Assembly: GCF_023016065.1 (NCBI RefSeq)
Contig: NZ_JALKAQ010000004.1
Span: 40,462-104,461, forward strand
Length of the DNA stretch: 64,000 nucleotides
Origin: Marinobacter sp. S0848L
GTDB taxonomy: Bacteria; Pseudomonadota; Gammaproteobacteria; Pseudomonadales; Oleiphilaceae
Direction: 5' to 3'
Numbering within the stretch: position 1 is the first letter of the stretch; each line of letters starts with the position of its first letter. The position numbers and the translations under genes were made by a program. Positions 18,382-26,053 of this stretch are shown here, in pieces. The notes beneath the pieces are model-generated. The model searched no databases, was not told the origin of the DNA, and saw nothing but the letters and a program-made list of their open reading frames with translations.

Positions 18382-18474
18382 TCACACGTTCAATGCCCAG
18401 ATCACCACGAGTGCCAGGGCGAAAGTGACCGCAAAACCTGCCAGTTTGATTCCTTCCAACGCTTCATGATTCAT
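18382..18474 (-). CDS. Putative 30-residue single-span membrane protein, Fur-linked
   Basis: A short frame begins with ATG at 18474 behind the site GGGAGA (six bases away) and stops with TGA at 18382-18384. The product starts MNHEALEGIKLAG and continues as an unbroken hydrophobic stretch (FAVTFALALVVIWAL, residues 14-28), a single membrane helix with a short acidic cytoplasmic or periplasmic head. A Fur-like box lies 34 bases upstream and a hairpin with a T-run lies downstream, so it has all parts of an independent iron-regulated transcription unit. It converges on the siderophore receptor. I recognise no family; a role as a small partner of the receptor, TonB system or permease is only inferred. 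Confidence 0.6.
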   Translation of the reverse strand: MNHEALEGIKLAGFAVTFALALVVIWALNV

Positions 18475-18507
18475 CGAGATTCTCCCAAGCTGTACAATCA
18501 ATCATAT

Positions 18508-18526
18508 AATAATGATTCTTATTTGC
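18508..18526. promoter_or_regulatory. Fur-like box upstream of the 30-residue protein gene
   Basis: AATAATGATTCTTATTTGC matches 13 of 19 Fur consensus positions by eye, with an intact ATAATGAT half. It lies 34 bases before the small gene's start, read on the minus strand, and also upstream (about 65 bases) of nothing on the plus strand. Confidence 0.55.
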
Positions 18527-18590
18527 AACTTGAGATTGTTCGTCGAGTTTCACATTCCCTGAAACTGCACGCTAGGGTTCGAATGATTCA

Positions 18591-19004
18591 TCAGAACGGA
18601 TCGTTGGTTCGCTCTGTTTTTTCAAATTGCGGAAGCTCATCGGTAATATCGAACCACTCCGCTTTTGAGCCGACATAGATATGCCGGGCGGGTTTGGCCG
18701 CAATAGCTTCATTGATCACGCCAATGCGCAGACGAAGAATGCCTGAAATGGCATCCAGCCGGCTATACAGGTGGCTGCCACAACGGCTACAGAAGGCGCG
18801 GTATTTGCCCGGTCGAGATTCGTATTCTGTAACCTGGCCCTCACCAGCCACATACCGAAAGCGCACTTTCTGTACCGGCGCACTGGCTGAAAACGCACTG
18901 CCATGGGCGCGGCGACACTGACTGCAATGGCACAGAGAAATCGGGCCAAGGGCGCCTTCATACTCGAAACGAACATCGCCACATAAGCACCGACCTGTAT
19001 ACAT
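18591..19004 (-). CDS. GFA family zinc protein (CENP-V/GFA domain)
   Basis: The 137-residue protein carries the GFA zinc-site cysteines: GRCLCGDVRFEY, LCHCSQCRRAHGSAF and AFCSRCGSHLYSR. The fold is that of glutathione-dependent formaldehyde-activating enzyme, but most bacterial members are uncharacterised and many have nothing to do with formaldehyde. I use the ATG at 19004 with the site GGGAGA; a GTG one codon earlier is possible. It stands alone, on the same strand as the tandem GST gene upstream and with an 89-base gap. Confidence 0.85.
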   Translation of the reverse strand: MYTGRCLCGDVRFEYEGALGPISLCHCSQCRRAHGSAFSASAPVQKVRFRYVAGEGQVTEYESRPGKYRAFCSRCGSHLYSRLDAISGILRLRIGVINEAIAAKPARHIYVGSKAEWFDITDELPQFEKTERTNDPF

Positions 19005-19093
19005 CACATTCTCCCGAAGCAGCTGAAATAACCGCGCAGATCATACCGGCTCGGGGCGGAATTACTACCCCGAAACCCGCTCAATCCATGAGA

Positions 19094-19864
19094 TTACAAA
19101 GCGTATTCTTTTTCCAGATACTCCACAATTTGCCGGGATTCAAACAGCTTCACGCCGGTGTTCGGATCTTCCAGATAAGGTACCTGAACCCGTCCGTGCT
19201 CCTGGAAAAAAGCGTCGCGTTTGCCGCCGCGCTGAGGCTTATACGGGCCCGGTTTGATGCGCTGAAATGCCGGGCCAAACTCGGTCCAGTGCTCTTTACC
19301 GAGATTGTGCAGGGTGTACGGCAACTCGAACTCGCACAGTTTTTCACGAACCAGCCGCGAAAACGGGCTGCCCTCAAAACTCCACAGATGCAAACTCTGC
19401 TCTGGTCGCTTGGCTCGCTCTGCGCGCATGCCCCGAAGCTCACTGCTCGCAGACCCGGCGGCTCCCCACAAAAACTGCCCTGTTTTCTCCTCGTAATAGC
19501 CCGGTACGGGACGGCCAGCGTATTGGCGGAACAGGTACTCAATAATCTGTGCCGATTCGTACATGACTTCATCGGTGTTGGGGTCTACCAATAGAGGAAA
19601 CTGCTGTTTTCCGCCCAAGGTTTCGGCTTCCGCCCGGAATACCGTCCCGCCTTTGGGGCAAGGTCGTATATCCACATCCAAGTGGAGCGCTGTGAACACT
19701 TCCCGCACCTTTCGGCAGTATGGGCAGGCTTCAATGTCGTACAGCACCAACGGTTTTTCCGGCTGAACCGCCGGCTTTACAACTAAACAGCCACGCCAGG
19801 CCGAGAATGAAGAGGTTGCCAAAGATTCCAGAACATTGACCGAATGTTTTAGAGCGCGAAGCAT
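19094..19864 (-). CDS. Tandem GST/glutaredoxin-like N-domain protein
   Basis: The 256-residue protein contains two thioredoxin-fold GST N-terminal domains in a row and no usual all-helical GST C-domain. The first (about 38-120) has the glutaredoxin motif CPYC in YDIEACPYCRKVREVF and the glutathione-binding FPLLVDPNT ... ESAQIIEYL. The second (about 165-250) starts LWSFEGSPFSRLVREKL, where the redox cysteines are replaced by S-P-F-S, and ends VPYLEDPNTGVKLFESRQIVEYL (seen in two pieces). The start at 19864 has an AGGGA site; residues 1-35 are a mildly hydrophobic lead. A glutathione-linked redox role is inferred; the exact reaction is not known. Confidence 0.8.
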   Translation of the reverse strand: MLRALKHSVNVLESLATSSFSAWRGCLVVKPAVQPEKPLVLYDIEACPYCRKVREVFTALHLDVDIRPCPKGGTVFRAEAETLGGKQQFPLLVDPNTDEVMYESAQIIEYLFRQYAGRPVPGYYEEKTGQFLWGAAGSASSELRGMRAERAKRPEQSLHLWSFEGSPFSRLVREKLCEFELPYTLHNLGKEHWTEFGPAFQRIKPGPYKPQRGGKRDAFFQEHGRVQVPYLEDPNTGVKLFESRQIVEYLEKEYAL

Positions 19865-20113
19865 GATGCATCCCTGATTAATGAAAATTTCCGCCATTGT
19901 CACACAATAGGTTCGCCAACCATTGGCCCAGCCGCCGGTGCGGCAGCCCACTGTAACCTACTGATTCGCAAAACCTTGCGCTACCATCGAACAAAAACCT
20001 TCAGAAACAATACACATAACCTCATTTTTTAACGTCATGTGTAATGTTTCTGCATAGTAGAAATAGCCGGGATAAGCTATGGTTACAAAAAATACTAACC
20101 ACGGGTTCAGGGT

Positions 20114-21682
20114 ATGCAGCGGCGGCATTCACAGGCTAGAACTCGCCTGAAAAGACGACTATTCACACCGAAAAGTCTGCTGACGGCAGTGGCCGTGCTC
20201 AGCACTTTCGCTTCGCCTGCCGTTGCCCAAAGTAATCACTCCACCGAGCCTACTACTAACTCGCGACTTTGGGCGTCAGAGATTCGTGCCTACGCCGAGA
20301 AATCCCTGAATAGCGACGAAGCGCTCAGTGTCGCCGCCATACCGCTCAACGGCCCGGGCATTGAACAGTATGTAAACGCTGACCAACTCATGAGCCCGGG
20401 CTCCATCATGAAGCTGGTAACCACCTACGCCGCGCTGGAACTCTTGGGGCCCACGCACCACTGGAAAACCGACTTCCTTACGGATGGTGTAATGGTGGGA
20501 GACACCCTGGAAGGCGATTTGTACGTACGGTTTGGAGGAGACCCAAAGCTCAATCTGGAGCGGCTTTGGAGCACGCTCCGCGAACTCAAGGGCATGGGCA
20601 TTCGCCAAGTCACCGGGGACCTGATACTGGATGGCAGCTATTTCGAAATCGATGGTGGGCTGCCGTTCTTTCACGATAATGGCAACAACCCGCATGCGCC
20701 TTTTTTGGTGGAGCCGTCCGGCTACCTGACCAATTTCAACTTGGTTCACCTGCAGGTAAGGGCCGACGAGCGTGGCACTCAAGCTTGGGCCACTCCCAAT
20801 TTAAACGAAGTGACGATTGATAACCGGATAACTGCGGTGGCCGAGGGGCCCTGCCCTTCCCGGCGCAATTTCAAGTGGCAACCGGTGTTTCACAACGACC
20901 AGAAAGTAACGGTTAGAGTCACCGGCGAATTACCACAGGGCTGCCGAGCCACAAGCTATATGTCTTTGCTTCCTCATGACCGCTACTCCGCCTCTACCCT
21001 TCGCTCTTTATTTTCCGAGCTGGGCGTCGTTATCCACGGTGGTGACCGGTTTGAAAAAACTCCCGACAACGCTCACCTGGTGATGCGGGCCACGTCACCG
21101 GATTTGGTCACCATGGTGCGCGACATTAATAAATGGAGCAGCAACGTGATGGCACGGCAATTATTGCTTACCATCGGCGCTGAACTCCGTAAAGACGATG
21201 AGCGCGACGACCGGGTCGCGGGCATCCGCGCCATCTACGAATGGCTCGAAGAAAAAGGCGTTAACACCAACGGCATGGTCATCGACAATGGCGCCGGCCT
21301 TACCCGCCACGGTCGTATTTCTGCCCGGCAAGGGGCGCAGATTCTGCTTCAGGCGTGGAACAGCCCCTACGCGTCGGACTTAATGACATCAATGCCCATC
21401 ATCGCAATGGACGGCACCATGGCGCGAAGATTACGCAACACGGGTTTGCAAGGTGAAGGCCGAATCAAAACCGGCTATTTGCAGGATGTCCGCTCCATTG
21501 CCGGCTTTGCCCGGGACAATAACGATACCACCTGGGCGGTGGTTGGCATGGTCAACAACGATCCGGCCTGGAATGGCGGGGCGGTTCTTGACCGGGTACT
21601 GCATTCACTGCATTACCGTCCGCCGGTGGGACTGGCTTTATCTCAATCGGCCGACGACAACGCTAAATCGTCTGTTCAATAA
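20114..21682 (+). CDS. dacB: D-alanyl-D-alanine carboxypeptidase/endopeptidase PBP4
   Basis: The 522-residue penicillin-binding protein has an N-terminal signal (LTAVAVLSTFASPAVAQS), the three active-site motifs S-x-x-K (SPGSIMKLVT near 98), S-x-N (KWSSNVMARQ) and K-T-G (RIKTGYLQ), and the large insertion between the first two that marks class C type-4 enzymes. It trims D-Ala from peptidoglycan stem peptides and cuts cross-links in the periplasm. Length is slightly above E. coli DacB (477), mainly at the ends. It is preceded by about 250 bases without a gene, AT-rich just before the start, which should hold its promoter. Confidence 0.9.
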   Translation: MQRRHSQARTRLKRRLFTPKSLLTAVAVLSTFASPAVAQSNHSTEPTTNSRLWASEIRAYAEKSLNSDEALSVAAIPLNGPGIEQYVNADQLMSPGSIMKLVTTYAALELLGPTHHWKTDFLTDGVMVGDTLEGDLYVRFGGDPKLNLERLWSTLRELKGMGIRQVTGDLILDGSYFEIDGGLPFFHDNGNNPHAPFLVEPSGYLTNFNLVHLQVRADERGTQAWATPNLNEVTIDNRITAVAEGPCPSRRNFKWQPVFHNDQKVTVRVTGELPQGCRATSYMSLLPHDRYSASTLRSLFSELGVVIHGGDRFEKTPDNAHLVMRATSPDLVTMVRDINKWSSNVMARQLLLTIGAELRKDDERDDRVAGIRAIYEWLEEKGVNTNGMVIDNGAGLTRHGRISARQGAQILLQAWNSPYASDLMTSMPIIAMDGTMARRLRNTGLQGEGRIKTGYLQDVRSIAGFARDNNDTTWAVVGMVNNDPAWNGGAVLDRVLHSLHYRPPVGLALSQSADDNAKSSVQ

Positions 21683-21736
21683 GCCCCGAACCAACGCTGG
21701 GCGCTGCGCTGCGTGCACTACCCCAAGCTCAATTCT

Positions 21737-21997
21737 TCAGCCTGACTGACGATCTTTGGCAAACAGCCTGGCCATCGTCCAGTCTGCAAGCTTTCCTGCC
21801 ATGGGTGCGATAAAGCTAACCAGCGGAAACGCAACGGCCCACGCAACAACAAAAGCCGCGCCCCAGCGATGAAAAAAACCATCAGCCAAACCGGTATTGA
21901 TCAGGGTAATAATTCCGGACATCAGCAATGACATCGTGCCGGACATGTAAAAGGCAAAAACAAATTGGCGCACACGCGTTTGCTTGTAACTGGACAT
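21737..21997 (-). CDS. DUF2798 small membrane protein
   Basis: The start at 21997 (MSSYKQTRVRQF) has a strong GGAAGGA site; longer frames upstream lack one. The 86-residue protein has two membrane helices (FVFAFYMSGTMSLLMSGIIT and AAFVVAWAVAFPLVSFIAPM) joined by the short FFHRW loop, matching the DUF2798 family. Function is unknown. It follows the SDR gene cluster on the same strand but is separated from it by a strong terminator, so it is its own unit. Confidence 0.8.
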   Translation of the reverse strand: MSSYKQTRVRQFVFAFYMSGTMSLLMSGIITLINTGLADGFFHRWGAAFVVAWAVAFPLVSFIAPMAGKLADWTMARLFAKDRQSG

Positions 21998-22136
21998 GCT
22001 TTCCTTCCCGGTTCTGGCGTTATAAACAACAAACCATCCGCTCAAATGACCGATGCACAAGACGGCGGCTACGTTGACCGATGAGAAGCTGCAACATGAT
22101 AGTAGGCGGAAAATGTTTTGCCATACGGCTTTTTAC

Positions 22137-22176
22137 CAAGAAGGGGCGGATGACTCTCGTCAACCGCCCCTTCTTG
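22137..22176 (-). terminator. Rho-independent terminator of the ACAD/APH/SDR cluster
   Basis: A perfect 13-base stem (CAAGAAGGGGCGG / CCGCCCCTTCTTG) with a 14-base loop lies 17 bases after the SDR stop at 22193. It ends the minus-strand cluster that begins at 27262. Confidence 0.75.
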
Positions 22177-22192
22177 TCATCACCGGCCGTAT

Positions 22193-22963
22193 TTAGATGG
22201 TCAGGTAACCACCGTCCGCATTGATGCACGCACCTGTGGTGTAGCTAGAGGCGTTCGATACCAGATACAGCACTGTACCGGCCATCTCGTCCGGATCAGC
22301 CACGCGCTTCATGGGGATGTGGGCCATGGCTTGTTTCTTGATGGCTTCGTTGGTGGTCAGGGCGCTGGCAAACTTGGTGTCCGTCAGGCCAGGCAGCAAG
22401 GCGTTAACCCGCACATTCTGCTGCCCCAGCTCCATGGCGAAAGACTTGGTCATAGAGATGACGGCAGCCTTGGTTACTGAGTAAATGCCCTGGAAATGCC
22501 CTGGATTCACGCCGTTCACAGACGCCACGTTCACGATGGAGCCGCCGCCATTTTTCTTCATCAACTGAGCACCACGGGCGCACATGAAGAAGTAACCGCG
22601 AATGTTCACGTCCACAGTTTTCTGGAAGGCACCAAGGTCAGTGTCTTCAACCGGGCCAAAGTAGGGGTTGGCCGCCGCGTTGTTCACCAGAATATCCAGC
22701 TTGCCGTGGGTCTTGGCGATGTGTTCCCAAGTGGATTCGATCTGGTCCATTTCACCAATATGACAAGCCACAGCTTCGGCACTGCCGCCAGCGTCGCGAA
22801 TGCTGCTGGCAACCTTTTCGCAGTCATCCACTTTCCGGCTACTGACAATCACGTGAGCACCGTAGGTCGCCAGAGTACGGGCAATGCTTTCGCCGATGCC
22901 GCGGCTGGCGCCGGTTACCAAAGCGACTTTGCCAGTCAGATCAAACAGGTTCGCGTTGCTCAT
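22193..22963 (-). CDS. SDR family oxidoreductase
   Basis: The 256-residue protein is a classical short-chain dehydrogenase: nucleotide motif TGASRGIGES near residues 18-27, NNAAAN near 92, catalytic serine in NVASVNG, and YxxxK in IYSVTKAA near 158-162. The C-terminus ADGGYLTI is typical of the FabG-like branch. Arginine after the glycine motif (SSRKVDDC) suggests NADP preference. It is the last gene of the cluster with the ACAD11-like pair and a phosphatase-fold protein, so its likely substrate is a hydroxyacyl- or ketoacyl-CoA; this is inferred from context. The gene lies 15 bases after the histidine phosphatase gene. Confidence 0.88.
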   Translation of the reverse strand: MSNANLFDLTGKVALVTGASRGIGESIARTLATYGAHVIVSSRKVDDCEKVASSIRDAGGSAEAVACHIGEMDQIESTWEHIAKTHGKLDILVNNAAANPYFGPVEDTDLGAFQKTVDVNIRGYFFMCARGAQLMKKNGGGSIVNVASVNGVNPGHFQGIYSVTKAAVISMTKSFAMELGQQNVRVNALLPGLTDTKFASALTTNEAIKKQAMAHIPMKRVADPDEMAGTVLYLVSNASSYTTGACINADGGYLTI

Positions 22964-22978
22964 AGTTGTTCCTCAGTG

Positions 22979-23668
22979 TTATCGGAAGGTCACCAAAGCG
23001 GGGTTTTCCGCTTCGAGGTGGCTATAGTTGTTAAATACGGCCAGGCTGCGCCGGGCACCGGAATACAGAATTCGGGATACGCTGGTGTTGGCAATCACGC
23101 TGTTTACTTCCAGCGTTTTTCGGTCGGACAGCTCCAGCAAATTTTGAGCGATCACGGCAATCGGCCCACCCGAGGTGGAAACCACCACATCCGCGCCATC
23201 GGCTACCTCGATCAGCTGATCCAGCGCTTGGTTTACCCGCTGCTTAAAGTTTTGCCAGGTTTCGGCGTACTCGTTATCGAACTCGCCGCTCACCCAGCGT
23301 TCGACGGCCTTTTCAAAAGCCATCTGAAACGCCCGGGCCGGCTTGGGGAAACTCGCCAAATCCCGCGCCATTGCCTGCTTGTCAGCCCATTCCGGGCGCA
23401 GGCGCTCTACAACCTCGACATGATCAAACTCGTTCAAGCCTTCGAGTACCTGCATGTCTGGAAGAGTTGCGCCATAACCGGTCGCCAGTGCTTCTACGGT
23501 TTCCCGGTGACGCTTGAGATTGCCACCGAAAATGGCGCCCGGCTCCACCTTGTCCGCCAGCCAACGGCCCAGCATCTTGCCCTGCTCCCAGCCTCGTTTG
23601 GAAAGCTGATCGTAGTTTTCTTTGCCGAAGCTCGCCTGGCCGTGTCGCACCAGATAAATCGTTGCCAT
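22979..23668 (-). CDS. Histidine phosphatase (phosphoglycerate mutase-like) protein
   Basis: The start at 23668 gives MATIYLVRHGQASFG, the RHG phospho-histidine motif of the family. Its ATG shares bases with the stop of the kinase gene before it (TAATG), so the two are translationally coupled; an in-frame ATG 33 bases earlier would extend into that gene. The 229-residue length and the second catalytic histidine region (VVVSTSGGPIAVIA near 160) fit a phosphatase rather than a glycolytic mutase, but histidine is not seen in that second motif (SGGPI), so full phosphatase activity is uncertain. It may act on phosphorylated intermediates made by the adjacent kinase. Confidence 0.82.
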   Translation of the reverse strand: MATIYLVRHGQASFGKENYDQLSKRGWEQGKMLGRWLADKVEPGAIFGGNLKRHRETVEALATGYGATLPDMQVLEGLNEFDHVEVVERLRPEWADKQAMARDLASFPKPARAFQMAFEKAVERWVSGEFDNEYAETWQNFKQRVNQALDQLIEVADGADVVVSTSGGPIAVIAQNLLELSDRKTLEVNSVIANTSVSRILYSGARRSLAVFNNYSHLEAENPALVTFR

Positions 23669-24732
23669 TACAGACGACTCTCGCTGATCAGGCGCAAACA
23701 CCGCTTTTCGAGATAATTAGCGGCATGGCCAAAGGCAGCAAAACGCTTGTCTTTGGTTTGGCCGTTGTAGAAGCGGTAATAAATCTGCTGAACAATCACC
23801 GCCAACCGGAACAAGCCATAGATTTCATAGAAATCAAAGTTATCGGCCCGGAACCCGGATTTTTCCATGTAGTACTCCACCACTTCCTTACGAGTCAGCA
23901 TGCCCGGCTGGTGGGTGGGCTGGCGGCGCAACATCTGGAACGGGCCTTCATCGTCGGCCTCAATCCAGTAGGCCAATGTATTGCCCAAATCCATTAGTGG
24001 GTCGCCGATAGTGGCCATCTCCCAATCCAGCACACCGATCACTTCGAACGGGTTGTCGGGGTTGAGCACCACGTTATCAAAGCGGTAATCGTTGTGGATC
24101 ACCACTTGCGCAATATCGTCTGGCATTTTGTCGTTCAGCCAGCTCATGACGGCTTCGAAGTCACCCACGTCTTCGGTACGCGCCTTTCGGAAACGGTCGC
24201 TCCAACCACCAATCTGGCGCTGAACATACCCCGTACCTTTGCCCAGCGTATCCAAGCCTGCGACTTTCGCATCAACGGTGTGAAGGTCAACCAGCTTGTC
24301 GATCACGTTCAGACACAGCTTACGGGTATCCGCTTCGCTCAGCTCAAGATCACTGGGAAAATCCTGACGCAGAATGATGCCTTTCAGTCGCTCCATCACG
24401 TAGAAGTCGCAACCCAGTACACTGTGGTCATCGCAAATAGCGACGATGTTCGGCACGTACGGATAAACCGGCTTCAGCGCCTCCATCACCCGCGCTTCGC
24501 GCAACATGTCGTGGGCGGATTTGGCAATTTTGCCCAACGGCGGGCGACGAAGTACGTAGGACTGGTCGCCGTAGTCCACCTGGTAGGTCAGGTTCGACGC
24601 ACCACCGGGGTACTGTTTGATGGTGGGCAGGCCTTCCAAACCGGGAATGGCCTGTTTCATGAACTGGTCAACCACCTGCACATCCAGCTCTTCGCCTTCC
24701 CGGATGTCTACGGCCTGATCAATCTGTGTCAT
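23668..24732 (-). CDS. APH-family kinase, ACAD10/11 N-domain type
   Basis: The 354-residue protein is an aminoglycoside-phosphotransferase-fold kinase of the branch found at the N-terminus of eukaryotic ACAD10/11 and as LvaA in Pseudomonas levulinate catabolism. Visible motifs are the nucleotide loop YPGGASNLTYQV, the lysine-equivalent YVLRRPPLG, MLREARVMEAL, the catalytic loop VVIHNDYRFDNVVL (H-x-D-x4-N) and the metal-binding VLDWEMATIGDPLMDLG. Such kinases phosphorylate the hydroxyl of 4-hydroxyacyl-CoA with ATP before an ACAD-type partner removes phosphate. It overlaps the phosphatase-fold gene and follows an SDR gene by 37 bases. It is not an antibiotic resistance gene. Confidence 0.88.
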   Translation of the reverse strand: MTQIDQAVDIREGEELDVQVVDQFMKQAIPGLEGLPTIKQYPGGASNLTYQVDYGDQSYVLRRPPLGKIAKSAHDMLREARVMEALKPVYPYVPNIVAICDDHSVLGCDFYVMERLKGIILRQDFPSDLELSEADTRKLCLNVIDKLVDLHTVDAKVAGLDTLGKGTGYVQRQIGGWSDRFRKARTEDVGDFEAVMSWLNDKMPDDIAQVVIHNDYRFDNVVLNPDNPFEVIGVLDWEMATIGDPLMDLGNTLAYWIEADDEGPFQMLRRQPTHQPGMLTRKEVVEYYMEKSGFRADNFDFYEIYGLFRLAVIVQQIYYRFYNGQTKDKRFAAFGHAANYLEKRCLRLISESRL

Positions 24733-24769
24733 TCATTCTCTCCTGTGATCCTCGAGCAAGCTTGGCCAC

Positions 24770-25591
24770 TCAGGCGTTGCTTTTACTACCCATCTTGCCC
24801 ATCCAACGTTTGGTTTCCTGGTGCATCAACCAGTCAAACGCTTTCGGCGCGTGGCGTTTGAGCATCCACATACGGCGCTCTTTGACGTGGGGCAGCACCC
24901 AGAAATCTTTGCCCTTCACGCTGCGGTAGATATCGTCTGCAACGTCTTCTGCGGTAATGCTGGAACGCTTCATCAGTTTGTTAACGTTCTGCTGGATACC
25001 CGGAATATCCGAGCGCATTCCGTTTGTGAGGTTGGTCTGGAAAAACGCCGGGCATACGCAGCTTACGTGTATTCCGGAATCCCGTAGTTCCTGGCTCAGG
25101 GTTTCGGACAGCGCAATCACGCCCGCTTTGGAAACGTTGTAACTGTTCATTAATGGCGCCAGCATCAGCCCGGCCATAGAGGCGATGTTCACAAACGTGC
25201 CAGACTTCTGTTCTTTGAACAGCGGCGTGAACGCCTTACAGCCCCGCACAACACCCAGTACGTTGATGTCGAGTATCCATTCCCAGTCGCCAATGGTGGT
25301 GTCTTCAATCGCCCCTGCGGAGGCTACGCCAGCATTGTTGACCACAACATCAACGCCACCCCATTTTTCCACGAGGTCGTCCCGTACTTTCTCGAAATCG
25401 CTCAGGCGGCGTACATCACACTCAACGAAGTAGCCTTCGCCACCGGCGCTGTTCAGTTCTTTCTCAACCGCGATGCCCTGCTCCGGGTTAATGTCCCCAA
25501 TGCAGACCTTGGCACCTTCTTTCGCGTACCGCAATGCAATCGCCCGGCCCAAGCCACTGGCTCCGCCGGTTATGAATACCCGTTGTGTCAT
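24770..25591 (-). CDS. SDR family oxidoreductase
   Basis: I start at 25591 (MTQRVFITGGASG); the frame is open much further upstream, but that part crosses a palindromic repeat and lacks a ribosome site, while GGAG lies before this ATG. The 273-residue classical SDR has TGGASGLGRAIA near 8-19, aspartate in CIGDINPEQ (suggesting NAD), NNAGVAS, the catalytic serine NIASMAG and Y-x-x-x-K in YNVSKAG. The C-terminal tail (WVLPHVKERRMWMLKRHAP) is basic and amphipathic, seen in membrane-associated lipid SDRs. It probably oxidises or reduces a hydroxyacyl intermediate of the same cluster; substrate unproven. Confidence 0.87.
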   Translation of the reverse strand: MTQRVFITGGASGLGRAIALRYAKEGAKVCIGDINPEQGIAVEKELNSAGGEGYFVECDVRRLSDFEKVRDDLVEKWGGVDVVVNNAGVASAGAIEDTTIGDWEWILDINVLGVVRGCKAFTPLFKEQKSGTFVNIASMAGLMLAPLMNSYNVSKAGVIALSETLSQELRDSGIHVSCVCPAFFQTNLTNGMRSDIPGIQQNVNKLMKRSSITAEDVADDIYRSVKGKDFWVLPHVKERRMWMLKRHAPKAFDWLMHQETKRWMGKMGSKSNA

Positions 25592-25667
25592 TCGTGTTTT
25601 TCTCCGTTTAGTTTGGAGTTCGTGTTCTTGTTGCTGAGTTATTCGCGGCTTTGGAGTATGAACTGCT

Positions 25668-25765
25668 GCCAGATACCGCTTCCCAAAAACCGCTACGAGC
25701 ACATCCATGTGCGCTTCTCTCCGGCCATCCATGGCCTACGACATTTTTGGAAAGCTCTATCCGGC
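25668..25765 (+). repeat. Palindromic intergenic element, copy B
   Basis: A 98-base element with imperfect inverted arms of 22 bases (18 match: AGATACCGCTTCCCAAAAA region against TTTTTGGAAAGCTCTATCC region). Its interior contains CACATCCATGTGCGCTTCT and GCCATCCATGGCC, two short palindromic or near-palindromic blocks. The interior aligns with the interior of the copy at 25898-26000 read in the opposite direction at roughly 80 % by eye, while the arm sequences of the two copies are different. Confidence 0.65.
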
Positions 25766-25897
25766 ACCAGCTCCCAAACTTATCAGTAAGCTGCTCAAAA
25801 ACGACTGTTGATCGAATTTTTGGTTGCTATTGCAGCACCTTTCTTCCTCTGAACCATCAAGCGGTTTCTTAGCATCTTACATAAGTCCGACAGGAGA

Positions 25898-26000
25898 CGG
25901 CGGGGTGATGCTTCTGAAAATGTGCGTAGCCATGGATGGCGAAGCAGAAGCGTCACATGGACGTGCCGAAGGAGCGGTTTTCAGAAGCATCACCCCGCCG
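25898..26000 (-). repeat. Palindromic intergenic element, copy A
   Basis: A 103-base element bounded by a perfect 23-base inverted repeat (left arm contains GGGGTGATGCTTCTGAAAA, right arm its exact complement). The 57-base interior, on the minus strand, holds CGTCCATGTGACGCTTCTG and CGCCATCCATGGCTACG, the same blocks as the copy at 25668-25765. In RNA it would fold into a long hairpin between the dehydrogenase and SDR reading frames of the cluster. Confidence 0.75.
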
Positions 26001-26053
26001 GCACCCAGCACCTAACCCTCAGGCTAAGGTGCCACACTCACCCAAGTTAGAAC

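Larger units (their letters stand above)
25592..26053. other. Gene-free stretch inside the ACAD cluster, holding two repeats
   Basis: These 462 bases separate the acyl-CoA dehydrogenase gene from the SDR gene downstream of it. They contain no convincing coding sequence. The frames that are open here are read from two palindromic elements (25668-25765 and 25898-26000). The stretch between and around them is AT-richer and featureless by eye. Confidence 0.7.

Noticed and set aside
22496..23716. Long plus-strand frame of 406 residues opposite the SDR and histidine phosphatase genes
   Set aside because: It is fully antisense to two genes with clear family motifs and reads as low-information translation of their complement; no domain or ribosome site supports it.
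23668..24732. Aminoglycoside resistance gene
   Set aside because: The kinase fold matches the APH superfamily, but the catalytic and flanking motifs are those of the ACAD10/11-linked branch and the context is lipid catabolism.
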